A DNA stretch of 45,887 bases from CAYMJA01 sp964391095 (GCA_964391095.1 CAYMJA010000005.1:1-45887), one strand, 5' to 3'; counted from the first letter of the stretch, positions 20,717 to 30,052 are shown. The notes: generated by a model from the sequence alone, not told the origin. Numbers and translations are program-made.

Positions 20717-21079
20717 GTGAGAAAACAATTGAAAAGAAAAATCCAAGGGGGCTGGAAGAGAAAAGATGGAATTTTCGTCGAGATTAGAAAAGAAGTTCAA
20801 AAGAAGATGTCAACAGAACCGGAATTTTCAGCTATTATTGGTAAATTGAGGGAGGATAAGGTTGCTAAAGCACTTCAGAGTTTAAAAGAGAAGGGAGAAA
20901 TTCATGATTACTTAAAGTCAGGAAAATTAAGTTATCTTGATTTAATTGAGGGGGTGGATTTTATTTTCATTTATATTGATGGCTGTTATAAAGTTTGTCG
21001 TTTTTCAGTAACCGGATGGAGGTGGCTCGAAGAGCATCAAAAAAACATCCTGAAATTCCAACATTGCCAATTACCTTAG
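20717..21079 (+). CDS. Hypothetical protein, apparently frameshifted at an A7 run
   Basis: The start GTG at 20717 follows GAGGGGTGATGAAA with the same spacing as the GGAGGTGATTGAT-ATG of the 12255 gene; ATG 20711 is an alternative. The protein has IIGKLREDKVAKALQSLKEKG and IEGVDFIFIYIDGCYKVCRFSVTGWRWLEEHQK, then becomes NILKFQHCQLP and stops. One extra A in the A7 run at 21039-21045 would instead give EEHQKKHPEIPTLPI and on to a stop at 21151, a far more protein-like end. The native product was therefore probably about 145 residues. Family not recognised; no signal peptide. Confidence 0.55.
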   Translation: MRKQLKRKIQGGWKRKDGIFVEIRKEVQKKMSTEPEFSAIIGKLREDKVAKALQSLKEKGEIHDYLKSGKLSYLDLIEGVDFIFIYIDGCYKVCRFSVTGWRWLEEHQKNILKFQHCQLP

Positions 21080-21155
21080 AAGAGAGCAGGAAGTCGGTTG
21101 AACAAAAAATTATGCAGATCTTGAAAAATAATGAGAGTAAGCAATCTCATTAATA

Positions 21156-21189
21156 AAGAGCTCATTTGTTCTAAGATGGGCTCTTTAAT
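21156..21189 (+). terminator. Weak terminator or palindrome
   Basis: AAAGAGC and GCTCTTT pair around a 17-base loop; only a short T tract follows. Confidence 0.4.
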
Positions 21190-21218
21190 CTGTTTAAGAA
21201 ATTTGATAAGATAATCTA

Positions 21219-24215
21219 ATGAATATTCAAGATAAATTGAATAAAAAACAAAAACAGGCAGTTATTTACGGCGAGGGACCGCTTCTGATTGTGGCCGGAG
21301 CAGGCACTGGCAAGACAACGGTGATTACCCAGCGCATTGTTTATTTAATTGAAAAGGGCAGAGCCAAACCAGAAGAAATTTTAGCAGTGACTTTTACCGA
21401 CAAAGCAGCCGGAGAAATGGAAGAACGGGTGGATCGACTTTTACCCTACGGCTACATAGATTTATGGATTTCTACCTTTCATTCTTTTTGCGAAAGAATT
21501 TTAAAAGAGCATGCTTTGGATATTGGCTTGCCTCCTGATTTTAAATTATTAGACCAAACTGCTGCCTGGCTTTTGGTTAGACAAAATTTAGATAAATTTA
21601 ACCTTGATTATTACAAGCCCTTGGGCAGACCAACTAAATTTGTCCAGGTTTTAATTTCTCATTTTTCCCGCTGTAAAGACCAGGGGATTTATCCAGAGGA
21701 TTATTTAAAATATAGCGAAAGTTTAAAAACCAACCTTACTGATTTACCGGAAAACCAGGAAACAGAGAGAATTAAAGAGGTTGCCAACGCTTATCATGTT
21801 TATCAAAACTTGCTTTTAGAGAATAGTTTTTTAGATTTTGGCGACTTAATTAATTATTGTTTAAAACTTTTTCAAAAAAGACCGCTTATCTTAAAAGAGT
21901 ATAGGAAAAAATTTAAATATATCTTAATTGATGAATTTCAGGATACTAACTGGGCTCAGTATGAATTAGCAAAAATATTGGCATTCCCGCGTAATAATTT
22001 AACGGTTTCAGCTGACGACGACCAAGCAATTTATAGATGGCGCGGAGCTTCTTTTAATAATATTATCCAATTCAGAAAAGATTTTTCCAAGGCAAAAGAA
22101 ATATCCTTGATTAGAAATTATCGTTCTACTCAAAATATCTTAGATTTGGCTTATAAATTTATTAAAGCTAATAATCCCAATCGGCTTGAATATGTTAGTG
22201 GAGTTAATAAAAAATTAATTGCTTACAAAAAAGGTAAGGGTCTTATTGAATACTTGCATTTTAAAGATTCAGATGAGGAAACTCAGGGAGTAATTAATAA
22301 AATTGTGGAAATTTTGAAAAAAGACAAAGAAGCAAATTTTAGTGATTTTGCTATTTTGGTTAGAGTTAATGAATCGGCTAACTCATTTGTCAGGGCATTA
22401 GAGAGAGCAGGTTTTCCTTATCAGTTTTTAGCTTCTCGGGGACTTTATACTAAGCCGGTTATTTTAGATATTATTTCTTATCTCAAACTTTTAGATAATT
22501 ATCAGGAGGGTTCGGCAATTTATAGAATTTTGAATTTGCCATTTTTAGAAATTTCTTCGGAGGAGATAATGAAAATTACTCAATACAGTTGGCGGAAAGC
22601 AAAACCAGTTTATGAAATTCTCCAAGAACTTCCTTTAATTCACGGTCTTTCCCCAAAAACCCATAATAAAATTAATTTTCTTTTAAGTTTACTTAAAAAA
22701 CATACCGAACTGTCGCGCCAGAAAAATGTTTCTGAGATTTTGGTTGCCTTTTTAAAAGATTCCGGTTATCTAAATTATTTAATAGATAAAGAGAATAAAC
22801 AGGACCTGGATTTAATTAACCAGTTTTATAAAAAGCTCAAAGAATTTGAGGAATCAGCAATAGAACCAACCCTTAGAAATTTTATAGAAAAAATAAATTT
22901 AGAAATAGAATCAGGCGAGCAAGGCAAACTTGAATTTGACCCTGAACAGGGGCCGGATATGGTGAGAATAATGACTATTCATTCAGCCAAGGGTCTGGAA
23001 TTCAAATATGTATTTTTAGTTAATTTAACAGACAGAAAATTTCCAACCACTGAACGTAGAGAATTGATTGAAATTCCCCAGGAATTAGTTAAAGAAATTA
23101 TTCCTGAAGGCGATGTCCATTTACAGGAAGAGAGGCGGCTTTGTTATGTGGCAATGACTCGGGCAAAGGAAAAGTTGTTTTTTACTTCAGCCGATAATTA
23201 TAGCGGCTTGAGAAAAAAGAAGCCATCAAGATTTTTAATTGAAATGGGTCTCAGTAAAGAGGCTGATAAATTAAAGAGCAGAATCAGAGGTCTAAAACCC
23301 GATGTTTCAACACTAACTGGTTCATTAACACCCGATGTTAAATCTTTAACAATGTCGGGTGTTAAAGGTGTTAAATCGGTTGGTGTTAAGGGTATTAAGG
23401 GTTTTGTGCCTTCTCATTTTTCGTTTTCTCAATTAGCAGCTTTTGAGAAATGTCCCTTGCAATATAAATTTGCCTATATTCTGAAAGTGCCGGTTAGGGG
23501 TAAGGCAGTTTTCTCTTTTGGCAAGACAATACACAACGTTTTATATGAATTTGTGAAGTTGGTTAACCAACAGAAAGCCCAGAGCAATTTGTTTGGTTCT
23601 GTAAAAAAGAGTGTTTCAGTCCCGGGGCATCTTACTACAGCAAAAAAAAGGAATTACGGTTTTGAGGATTTAATCAAAATATACGAGCAGAAATGGATTG
23701 ATGAATGGTATGAATCTCAAACCCAAAAACAAGAATATTATAAATTAGGTAAGAAAATACTGAAAGATTTTTACAGTCGGTTCTTAAAAATGCCGCCTGA
23801 AATTTTAAGAGTTAATAACCAAATTGCTTTGGAACTGCCCTTTAAGCTAAAAGTTGGAGAACACATTTTGTTTGGCAGGATAGATAGAATTGATAAATTA
23901 GAAAATGGAGTTAGAGTTATTGACTACAAAACAGGGAGATTTAAAGAAAAATTATCTTTAGAAGATAAGCAACAGCTTTTGATTTATCAAATTGCCGCCG
24001 AAGAAGTTTTTGGACTTAGACCATCAGAACTCGGTTATTATTATCTGGAAAAAGGAAAGATAACTTCTTTTTTAGGCAAAGAAAAGGAAAAAGAGAAGCA
24101 GAAAGAAAAAATATTGTCAGAGATTGAAAAAATTAGAAAAAGCGATTTTGCTCCAAGTCCTGGCTGGCAGTGCAAGTTTTGTGATTTTAGAGATATTTGC
24201 GATTACGCCTCCTGA
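21219..24215 (+). CDS. UvrD/PcrA-type helicase fused to a RecB-like nuclease, 998 aa
   Basis: Superfamily 1A helicase: LNKKQKQAVIYGEGPLLIVA Q-motif, Walker A AGAGTGKTTVI, ILIDEFQDTNWAQY Walker B, SADDDQAIYRWRGA, and MTIHSAKGLEFKYVF. After residue 730 comes a PD-(D/E)XK nuclease: FSFSQLAAFEKCP with C744, VIDYKTGR near 902, QQLLIYQIAA, and CKFCDFRDIC with three more Cys for a 4Fe-4S cluster. This is an AddA/AdnB-like helicase-nuclease for end processing or repair. Residues ~688-728 are an odd low-complexity linker (SGVKGVKSVGVKGIKG) encoded by palindromic repeat DNA. The ATG has no Shine-Dalgarno site; TAAGAT at 21207 suggests a leaderless mRNA. Confidence 0.93.
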   Translation: MNIQDKLNKKQKQAVIYGEGPLLIVAGAGTGKTTVITQRIVYLIEKGRAKPEEILAVTFTDKAAGEMEERVDRLLPYGYIDLWISTFHSFCERILKEHALDIGLPPDFKLLDQTAAWLLVRQNLDKFNLDYYKPLGRPTKFVQVLISHFSRCKDQGIYPEDYLKYSESLKTNLTDLPENQETERIKEVANAYHVYQNLLLENSFLDFGDLINYCLKLFQKRPLILKEYRKKFKYILIDEFQDTNWAQYELAKILAFPRNNLTVSADDDQAIYRWRGASFNNIIQFRKDFSKAKEISLIRNYRSTQNILDLAYKFIKANNPNRLEYVSGVNKKLIAYKKGKGLIEYLHFKDSDEETQGVINKIVEILKKDKEANFSDFAILVRVNESANSFVRALERAGFPYQFLASRGLYTKPVILDIISYLKLLDNYQEGSAIYRILNLPFLEISSEEIMKITQYSWRKAKPVYEILQELPLIHGLSPKTHNKINFLLSLLKKHTELSRQKNVSEILVAFLKDSGYLNYLIDKENKQDLDLINQFYKKLKEFEESAIEPTLRNFIEKINLEIESGEQGKLEFDPEQGPDMVRIMTIHSAKGLEFKYVFLVNLTDRKFPTTERRELIEIPQELVKEIIPEGDVHLQEERRLCYVAMTRAKEKLFFTSADNYSGLRKKKPSRFLIEMGLSKEADKLKSRIRGLKPDVSTLTGSLTPDVKSLTMSGVKGVKSVGVKGIKGFVPSHFSFSQLAAFEKCPLQYKFAYILKVPVRGKAVFSFGKTIHNVLYEFVKLVNQQKAQSNLFGSVKKSVSVPGHLTTAKKRNYGFEDLIKIYEQKWIDEWYESQTQKQEYYKLGKKILKDFYSRFLKMPPEILRVNNQIALELPFKLKVGEHILFGRIDRIDKLENGVRVIDYKTGRFKEKLSLEDKQQLLIYQIAAEEVFGLRPSELGYYYLEKGKITSFLGKEKEKEKQKEKILSEIEKIRKSDFAPSPGWQCKFCDFRDICDYAS
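23327..23363. repeat. Palindromic repeat inside the helicase-nuclease gene
   Basis: AACACCCGA (23327-23335) pairs with TCGGGTGTT (23355-23363), and GTTAAA pairs with TTTAAC inside. ACCCGATGTT also occurs just upstream, so the whole 23297-23400 linker looks built from repeat units. It stays in frame. Confidence 0.7.
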
Positions 24216-24220
24216 TTCAA

Positions 24221-24245
24221 GTTACAGAGGACAGACCTCTGTAAC
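24221..24245. repeat. Palindrome after the helicase-nuclease gene
   Basis: GTTACAGAGG (24221-24230), ACAGA, CCTCTGTAAC (24236-24245). No T run follows, so it resembles the genome's palindromic repeats more than a terminator. Confidence 0.6.
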
Positions 24246-24291
24246 ATTTAAAACACTTGTTAAATTTTTTCTTTGGAGGTAAAATAAAACA

Positions 24292-25911
24292 ATGAAAAGT
24301 AAAAAGCATGCCCTGCGTCATCCGAGCGGAACGAGGATTGGTGCGAGGTTAAAAACTAAAAAGACGGTCTCAAGGAAACCTTTCTCTTTTTTAAAAAGGA
24401 AAGAGGTTAGAATTCCCAAAAAGAAGCGCAGTTCGGAATCAGACATTCACAAGACCAAAATCAGGCTTATCGGCGTTGGTGGAGGTGGTGGTTCAATTGT
24501 TTCAGAAATTGCCTTCAGGATGAAGAAAGCAGATTTTGTAGTGGCTAATACTGATAGTCAGGCTCTTAAAAAAGTAGCAAAGAAAGTGAAACGATTTCAA
24601 TTTGGCCAGGATTTAACTCAGGGCTTAGGTACTGGTATGAATGTGGAGATAGGGGAGCAGGCCGCCCAAAACGAGAAGGAAAAGATAAAAAAGCTTTTTG
24701 AGAACCAGGACGTTTGTATTATAGTCGCTTCCTTAGGCGGGGGAACCGGCTCGGGCGCTGTTCCTATTTTTGCTAAAATTGCTAATAAATTAGATTGTCT
24801 TACTTATGGAATTTTTACTTTACCGTTTGAATTTGAGGGAGAAAAAAAGATGGAAATTGCCAAAGAGTCCCTCAGGAGAATAAAATCACACCTTAACGCT
24901 TATTCGGTTATTCCTAATGAAAGAATTTTCCAGATTATTAATAAAGATATCCCCTTAAAAAATGCTCTTTCTGCTATTAATCAGAAATTAGCCGAAAATT
25001 TGGAGGGATTAATTGAAATGATTTATTTGCCCGGTTTGGTTAATATTGATTTTGCTGACCTGAGAACAATCCTCGCCGGCAAAGCCAGGTTGGCTTATTT
25101 AAATACCGTAACAGTTGAAGCACCTAACAAACCTGCCCACAATGCTTCGCATAGCGATGCAGGCGAGGAAGAGGCAGTTAAAAAAGTGATTTCTAGTTCG
25201 TTGTATCCTTATACTATTAAAGGAGCCAAGGGGATTTTATATAATATATCAAGCGACAAGACACTTCAACTTTCAGAAGTTTCTCAAATATCAAAGATAA
25301 TTTCTGAATCAATCCACAAGAAAGCTAAAATTATTTTTGGCATTAATCAGAACCCAAAACTTCAACATAAAATTAAAATAACCTTGCTGGCTGTTGGCTG
25401 CGGCCTAAAAGGGGTTTTACTAAAACCTTCTCCAGAAAAAATAGAGAAAAAAAATAAAAAATATCCTGTTCCAAAAAGAGCAAAAATTAAAACAAAGACA
25501 AAAATAAAAGTAAAACCACTCTCCATTTTCTTAAAGAAAGCGAAGGGTAAACCTTCTACTATTTTTCACTCTGTTAAACGCAAAGATAGAAAGAAAAAGA
25601 GGAATAGATTAAAGATTAAGAAACCAGAGAAGAAAAATAAAGAAAATCCTTTAGAAGTTACAAAAATAAATCCCGTTAGAGATTCTAAAAGTAAAGAGGG
25701 GATACAGAACAAACATATCTCTAACGGGGTAAAGAGAAAACCCAAGAAGCAACCATTAGATTATAATCGCTATTCTCAAGAATTAGGGAACGAAAAGGTT
25801 AGACGAAGCGGTCTTCAAGTAAAAGAAGCGGTTGAGAGGGAAGAAAAAAAGATATTAGAGAGGGAAAAAATTTGGGAAACACCAGCAATTTTCAGGAAAA
25901 AAAACAAATGA
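24292..25911 (+). CDS. ftsZ: Divergent FtsZ with basic N-terminal extension and long C-terminal linker, 539 aa
   Basis: Tubulin-fold GTPase: IRLIGVGGGGGSIVSEI (58-74), NTDSQAL (86-92) and the tubulin signature LGGGTGSGA (148-156). The C-terminal subdomain has ILYNISSDKTLQLSEVSQI. A 50-residue basic N-terminal extension precedes the GTPase, and about 150 lysine-rich residues form the linker before WETPAIFRKK, a good match to the FtsZ C-terminal peptide that docks FtsA/ZipA-type anchors. Two palindromic repeats sit in the frame, one adding KPAHNASHSDAGEEE near 280-294, the other in the linker. GGAGGT lies 11 bases before ATG. Confidence 0.85.
   Translation: MKSKKHALRHPSGTRIGARLKTKKTVSRKPFSFLKRKEVRIPKKKRSSESDIHKTKIRLIGVGGGGGSIVSEIAFRMKKADFVVANTDSQALKKVAKKVKRFQFGQDLTQGLGTGMNVEIGEQAAQNEKEKIKKLFENQDVCIIVASLGGGTGSGAVPIFAKIANKLDCLTYGIFTLPFEFEGEKKMEIAKESLRRIKSHLNAYSVIPNERIFQIINKDIPLKNALSAINQKLAENLEGLIEMIYLPGLVNIDFADLRTILAGKARLAYLNTVTVEAPNKPAHNASHSDAGEEEAVKKVISSSLYPYTIKGAKGILYNISSDKTLQLSEVSQISKIISESIHKKAKIIFGINQNPKLQHKIKITLLAVGCGLKGVLLKPSPEKIEKKNKKYPVPKRAKIKTKTKIKVKPLSIFLKKAKGKPSTIFHSVKRKDRKKKRNRLKIKKPEKKNKENPLEVTKINPVRDSKSKEGIQNKHISNGVKRKPKKQPLDYNRYSQELGNEKVRRSGLQVKEAVEREEKKILEREKIWETPAIFRKKNK
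25132..25168. repeat. Palindromic repeat (family 1) inside ftsZ
   Basis: CCTGCC and TGCAGG ends around AATGCTTCGCATAGCGATGC. The same element, with two or three changes, sits just before 16S rRNA at 45349-45384. Here it is translated in frame as part of the FtsZ C-terminal domain. Confidence 0.85.
25672..25729. repeat. Palindromic repeat (family 3) inside the ftsZ linker
   Basis: CCCGTTAGAGAT (25672-25683) and ATCTCTAACGGGG (25717-25729) flank a 33-base middle. It is translated in frame. A relative lies at 30750-30809. Confidence 0.85.
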
Positions 25912-25970
25912 ATGATGAATAATGAACAAAACAAATTAAATACTCTTCGCTGTTCATTGACCGCTGATTT

Positions 25971-26846
25971 ATGGAGGTTAAAAAAGTAATTATTCCTATT
26001 GCCGGATTGGCTACAAGGTTTTTACCTCTGTCGAAAGTTGTGCCAAAAGAGGTTTGGCCTTTAGTCGACCTGCCGGTGATTCAATATATTATCGCCGAAG
26101 CAAAAAATTCAGGTATTCGTGAAATAGTTTTTGTTTTCAAACCAGAAAATAAAAAAATAGTTTTTGATTACTTAAAACCTTCTCTTAAATTAGAAAAGAC
26201 TTTAAAAGAAAAAAAACGAGATACTCTTTTAACAGAACTTAAAAAATCAGAAGATATTTTCAGAAGTATTTCTTTTTCTTATGTTTTTCAAAAAAAATCT
26301 TTAGGAGACGGCCATGCTATTTTACAAGCAGCAAAGCTTGTAAAGGAAGAACCAGCGGCTTGTTTGTTCGCAGATGATATTGTAGATTCAAGAATTCCTT
26401 GTCTTTTGCAACTGAAGAAAATTTTTAGAACCTGTCAAAAACCGGTTATTGCTCTTTATCGACTTCCCAGGGAAAAACTTTCTTCTTACGGGATAGTTAA
26501 GGTTGAGAAAATCGCTAACCGTCTTTATAAGGTTAAAAAAATTGTGGAAAAACCCTCTTTAGAACAAGCACCTTCTGATTTGGCTATTGTTGGAAAATAT
26601 ATTTTAACCCCTGAGGTTTTTGATTATTTAAAAAAAGCTAAGTTTAATAAAAAAGGAGAGATAATTCTTGCTGAAGTTTTAGATAAGATGTTAACAGATG
26701 GTAAAGTAATTTATGGATATGAATTTGAAGGGAAGTGGCTTGAATGCGGGAACAAATTTAACTGGTTAAAGTCCCATCTTTATCTTAGTTTGCAACATCC
26801 CCAAATAGGTCCGGAATTAAGAAAGTATTTAAAAGAGATTACTTAA
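25971..26846 (+). CDS. galU: UTP-glucose-1-phosphate uridylyltransferase, 291 aa
   Basis: Makes UDP-glucose from UTP and glucose-1-phosphate for glycan synthesis. The nucleotidyltransferase signature is IPIAGLATRFLPLSKVVPKE at residues 8-27, followed by PLVDLPVIQYIIAEA, QKKSLGDGHAILQA, CLFADDIVDS and IVEKPSLEQAPS; the C terminus has WLECGNKFNWL. The usual G-x-G-T-R is A-T-R here (GLATRF). Length is normal. No Shine-Dalgarno site; the upstream 60 bases contain GCTGTTCATTG, a short repeat also seen in tandem at 37440. It is separated from ftsZ by about 60 bases. Confidence 0.92.
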   Translation: MEVKKVIIPIAGLATRFLPLSKVVPKEVWPLVDLPVIQYIIAEAKNSGIREIVFVFKPENKKIVFDYLKPSLKLEKTLKEKKRDTLLTELKKSEDIFRSISFSYVFQKKSLGDGHAILQAAKLVKEEPAACLFADDIVDSRIPCLLQLKKIFRTCQKPVIALYRLPREKLSSYGIVKVEKIANRLYKVKKIVEKPSLEQAPSDLAIVGKYILTPEVFDYLKKAKFNKKGEIILAEVLDKMLTDGKVIYGYEFEGKWLECGNKFNWLKSHLYLSLQHPQIGPELRKYLKEIT

Positions 26847-26862
26847 TTATGTTTAAGACCTA

Positions 26863-26885
26863 TGTTCAAGGTCGGACCTTGAACA
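26863..26885. repeat. Palindrome between galU and nnrD
   Basis: TGTTCAAGGTC meets GACCTTGAACA nearly back to back. A relative forms the end of ackA at 34902-34924. Confidence 0.8.
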
Positions 26886-26910
26886 CCAGATCTTGAACAT
26901 TATTTAAAAT

Positions 26911-27774
26911 ATGTTAGAAGTTAATAGATCTATCTTAAAAGACATTTACAAAAAAAGGCCCGAAGATGCTAAAAAATATGATTATGGGCTATTATTAGTT
27001 ATCGGCGGTTCTGAGTTTTACAGCGGTTCACCCGCTTTATCTGCTTTGGCTGCTTTTAAAACAGGAGTAGATATGGTTAGAATCATCGCCCCTAAAAGAG
27101 CAGCTGATATAATCGCTTCTTTTGCTCCTGATTTAGCGGCTTACCCTATTGAAGGGGTTCGGTTGAACAAAGAACACTTAGGCACTTTAATTTCAATGAC
27201 AGAATCAGCTAAGGCTGTTGCCCGGGAAAATACAGCCGTAGTGATTGGTGGAGGAACGGGAAGATCAGAGGAAACTCAGGATGTAATTTTAGAATATTTA
27301 TCCCAAGTTGCTGTGCCTATTGTAATTGATGCTGATGGAATTCATGCTCTAAATAAGAACCCCGAAATTATATCCCAAAAACCTTTTTTAATCACCCCTC
27401 ATGCTTATGAGTTTTTTATTTTAACCGGGAAAGATGTATCCCAATTTTCCGACGAGAAAAAGATAAAAACAGTTCAAGAGGAAGCTGAACGCCTTCAAAC
27501 TACAATCCTACTTAAAGGCAAGACAGATATAATTTCTAATGGCCAAGAAGTTGCTCTATCAAAAACGGGTTCGCCTTTATTAACTGTTGGTGGAACAGGA
27601 GATACTTTAGCTGGGATTGCCGGAGCTTTAATGTCAAGAGGAATTAGTCCATTTGAAGCAGGTCAAGCCGCTGCTTTTATTAATGGGTCGGCCGGAAAAT
27701 TAGCAGCTAAAAAATTAGGGGAGTCAATAATGGCAACTGATTTAATTGAGGCAATTCCCGAAGTGTTAAAATAA
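26911..27774 (+). CDS. nnrD: ADP-dependent NAD(P)H-hydrate dehydratase, 287 aa
   Basis: Repairs hydrated NAD(P)H. A ribokinase-like fold of the YjeF C-terminal type: LLVIGGSEFYSGSPALSALAA, AVVIGGGTGRSEET, VIDADGIHAL and the catalytic LLTVGGTGDTLAGIAGALM. The epimerase half (NnrE), often fused, is absent; the protein begins directly with the dehydratase domain. At 287 aa it is typical for the stand-alone form. It lies between galU and trxB, with the NAD(P)H-using TrxB and Gap encoded nearby. Confidence 0.9.
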   Translation: MLEVNRSILKDIYKKRPEDAKKYDYGLLLVIGGSEFYSGSPALSALAAFKTGVDMVRIIAPKRAADIIASFAPDLAAYPIEGVRLNKEHLGTLISMTESAKAVARENTAVVIGGGTGRSEETQDVILEYLSQVAVPIVIDADGIHALNKNPEIISQKPFLITPHAYEFFILTGKDVSQFSDEKKIKTVQEEAERLQTTILLKGKTDIISNGQEVALSKTGSPLLTVGGTGDTLAGIAGALMSRGISPFEAGQAAAFINGSAGKLAAKKLGESIMATDLIEAIPEVLK

Positions 27775-27805
27775 AGACAATGCATAGTGTTTTAAATTCT
27801 GTTAT

Positions 27806-28723
27806 ATGTTTGACCTTATAATTATTGGTGGCGGACCGGCTGGTGTTACAGCCGGCATTTATGCCAGCCGGCAAAAATTAAATACTCTTTTAATTGCCAA
27901 AGGTTTCGGAGGTCAGGTAGCAAAAAAAGCTGTTGCTATTGAAAATTATCCTGGATTTAAAAAGATTTCAGGTCAGGATTTAGTTAAGAAATTTGAAGAC
28001 CATTTAAGAAAGCAGAAAGTTGAGATTAAAATTGATGAAGTAGAAAAAATTGAAAAAATAAATAATAATTTTTTAGTTGTCACTAAAAGTAAAAAAGAAT
28101 TTCAGGCAAAAACAATAATTGTCGCCTCAGGGGCTGACCCTCGCCTCTTGGAAGTACTCGGTGAAAAAGAATTTATAGGAAAAGGTTTAAGTTACTGCGC
28201 CATTTGTGATGGCGTTTTATTTGCCGATAAAATCGTGGCTGTGATTGGGGGAGGGGATGCTGGTTTCGAATCAGCAATATTTTTGTCAAATTATGTTAAA
28301 AAAATTTATATTTTAGAATACGGGTCAGAGGTTAAAGCGGATAAAACAAACCAGGAAATTGTAAAAAAGACTAAAAAAGCAGAAATAATAACAAATGCTG
28401 CCTTAAAAGAGATTAGAGGAGGAGAATTTGTAGAATCAGTAGTTTATGAAGATAGGGGAACTGAGGAAGAAAAAATCTTGCCTGTTGAGGGCATTTTTGT
28501 AGAAATTGGAACACAGCCGGCAACCTCATTTGTCAAAGATTTAGTTGAATTCAACGAGAAAGACGAAATAAAAGTTGAATTTGAGACCTATCAAACTAAG
28601 ACAACAGGTCTTTTCGCGGTGGGCGATGTAAATGTTGGCCAATATAAGCAAATTATCACTGCTTGCGGCGAAGGAGCCAAAGCCGCTTTAGCCGCTTATG
28701 GATATTTAAAAAGAACTCAATAA
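27806..28723 (+). CDS. trxB: Thioredoxin reductase, 305 aa
   Basis: FAD-binding GGGPAGVTAGIYASR (8-22), redox pair C131-A-I-C134, NAD(P)H-binding VIGGGDAGFESAI, and FAD-binding GLFAVGDVNVGQYKQIITACGEGAKAA at the C terminus. It reduces thioredoxin or glutaredoxin-like proteins with NAD(P)H. Length and motifs are normal. The typical NADPH motif arginines (H-R-R-x-x-x-R) are not obvious: after the GGGDAGFE strand the protein reads ILEYGSEVKADK, so cofactor preference may differ from E. coli. A glutaredoxin-like gene lies 3 kb downstream. Confidence 0.93.
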   Translation: MFDLIIIGGGPAGVTAGIYASRQKLNTLLIAKGFGGQVAKKAVAIENYPGFKKISGQDLVKKFEDHLRKQKVEIKIDEVEKIEKINNNFLVVTKSKKEFQAKTIIVASGADPRLLEVLGEKEFIGKGLSYCAICDGVLFADKIVAVIGGGDAGFESAIFLSNYVKKIYILEYGSEVKADKTNQEIVKKTKKAEIITNAALKEIRGGEFVESVVYEDRGTEEEKILPVEGIFVEIGTQPATSFVKDLVEFNEKDEIKVEFETYQTKTTGLFAVGDVNVGQYKQIITACGEGAKAALAAYGYLKRTQ

Positions 28724-28774
28724 TTTAGACTACGACCCACCCATTTCTCTTTATTCCACCATCCCATCTTAAAT

Positions 28775-30052
28775 ATGAAAAATTCTAAAATTAAATCAAT
28801 AGAAGCCAGAGAGATTTTAGATTCGCGGGGAGAGCCGACAATTGAGGTTGAATTGAAGACCGATTTAGGGATTTTTAGGGCTTCAGTGCCCTCAGGCGCA
28901 TCAAAAGGAAAATATGAGGCAAAAGAGTTGAGAGACAACGGAAAGAGATATTACGGAAAAGGGGTTTTAAGAGCAAATAAGAATATTAATGAAATTATTG
29001 CTCCAAAACTGAAAGATAAAAACTCGACCCAACAAAAAGAGATAGATGAATTGATGATTGAGTTAGACGGAACAGGGGATAAGTCAAATTTGGGCGCTAA
29101 TGCAATTTTGGCGGTCTCAATAGCAACCTGTCGAGCCGGCGCTGCGGCTAAGAATCTTTCTCTTTGGAAACACATTAATCAATTGTCCGAGAACGGTTCT
29201 CGTACCATTAGATTGCCAAGGCCTTGTTTTAATGTAATGAATGGGGGAGCCCATGCCGGAAATGATTTAGATATTCAAGAATTTATGGTTCTTCCCCGGG
29301 AAAAATCTTTTTCAGGAAACCTACAAATAGGAAGTGAAATTTATCATACTTTAAAGGCAGTTCTTCGAAAAGAACTTGGTGAACAAGCAACTAATATAGG
29401 AGATGAGGGGGGATTTGCTCCTTTGATTTCAAGAACTGAAGAAGCCCTAAATTTAATTGCTAAAGCTATTCAAAATCATCAAAATATGCTTTCCGCTTCG
29501 CTCCAAGATATTTCTGACCGAAATATAAAAATTGGTTTGGACTGCGCAGCTTCTCAATTTTACAAGGACAAAAAATATCAATTAGAAGGAACAGTTTTTA
29601 CCAAAGAAGGGCTTTTAGTTTTTTATCAAAGTTTTCTAAAAAACTATCCGATTATTTTTTTAGAAGACCCATTTTCAGAAGAAGATTGGCAGGGGTTTCA
29701 GGGAATTACCAAAGAGTTGGGGGAGAGGATAACTATTGTCGGGGACGACCTTTTAACTACTAATATTGAGAGGATAAAAAAAGCCCAAGATAAAAAGGCC
29801 TGTTCAGGACTTATTTTAAAACCAAATCAAATTGGAACTATTACTGAAACCCTTGAAGCAGTAAAATTAGCTAAATCCTTTAGATGGAAAATTATAGTTT
29901 CTCATCGGTCTGGAGATACTTGTGATGATTTTATTTCAGATTTAGCAGTTGGCATTGGAGCTGATTTTATTAAAGCCGGCGCTCCGGCTAGAGGAGAAAG
30001 AGTGGCTAAGTATAATAGATTGTTAAGGATAGAGGAAGAGTTGTTTAAATAA
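28775..30052 (+). CDS. eno: Enolase, 425 aa
   Basis: Converts 2-phosphoglycerate to phosphoenolpyruvate. SIEAREILDSRGEPTIEVE at the N terminus, MNGGAHAGNDLDIQEFM, NIGDEGGFAP, IFLEDPFSEEDW, TIVGDDLLTTN, LKPNQIGTITET and VSHRSGDT with the catalytic Lys and metal-binding acids. Slightly short but complete. It is followed 19 bases later by phosphoglycerate mutase, the preceding enzyme of the pathway, which suggests co-transcription. Confidence 0.96.
   Translation: MKNSKIKSIEAREILDSRGEPTIEVELKTDLGIFRASVPSGASKGKYEAKELRDNGKRYYGKGVLRANKNINEIIAPKLKDKNSTQQKEIDELMIELDGTGDKSNLGANAILAVSIATCRAGAAAKNLSLWKHINQLSENGSRTIRLPRPCFNVMNGGAHAGNDLDIQEFMVLPREKSFSGNLQIGSEIYHTLKAVLRKELGEQATNIGDEGGFAPLISRTEEALNLIAKAIQNHQNMLSASLQDISDRNIKIGLDCAASQFYKDKKYQLEGTVFTKEGLLVFYQSFLKNYPIIFLEDPFSEEDWQGFQGITKELGERITIVGDDLLTTNIERIKKAQDKKACSGLILKPNQIGTITETLEAVKLAKSFRWKIIVSHRSGDTCDDFISDLAVGIGADFIKAGAPARGERVAKYNRLLRIEEELFK

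Noticed and set aside
21016..21153. Separate 45-codon gene starting MEVARRASKK
   Set aside because: The ATG has no ribosome site at proper distance and its downstream part fits better as the frameshifted end of the 20717 gene.
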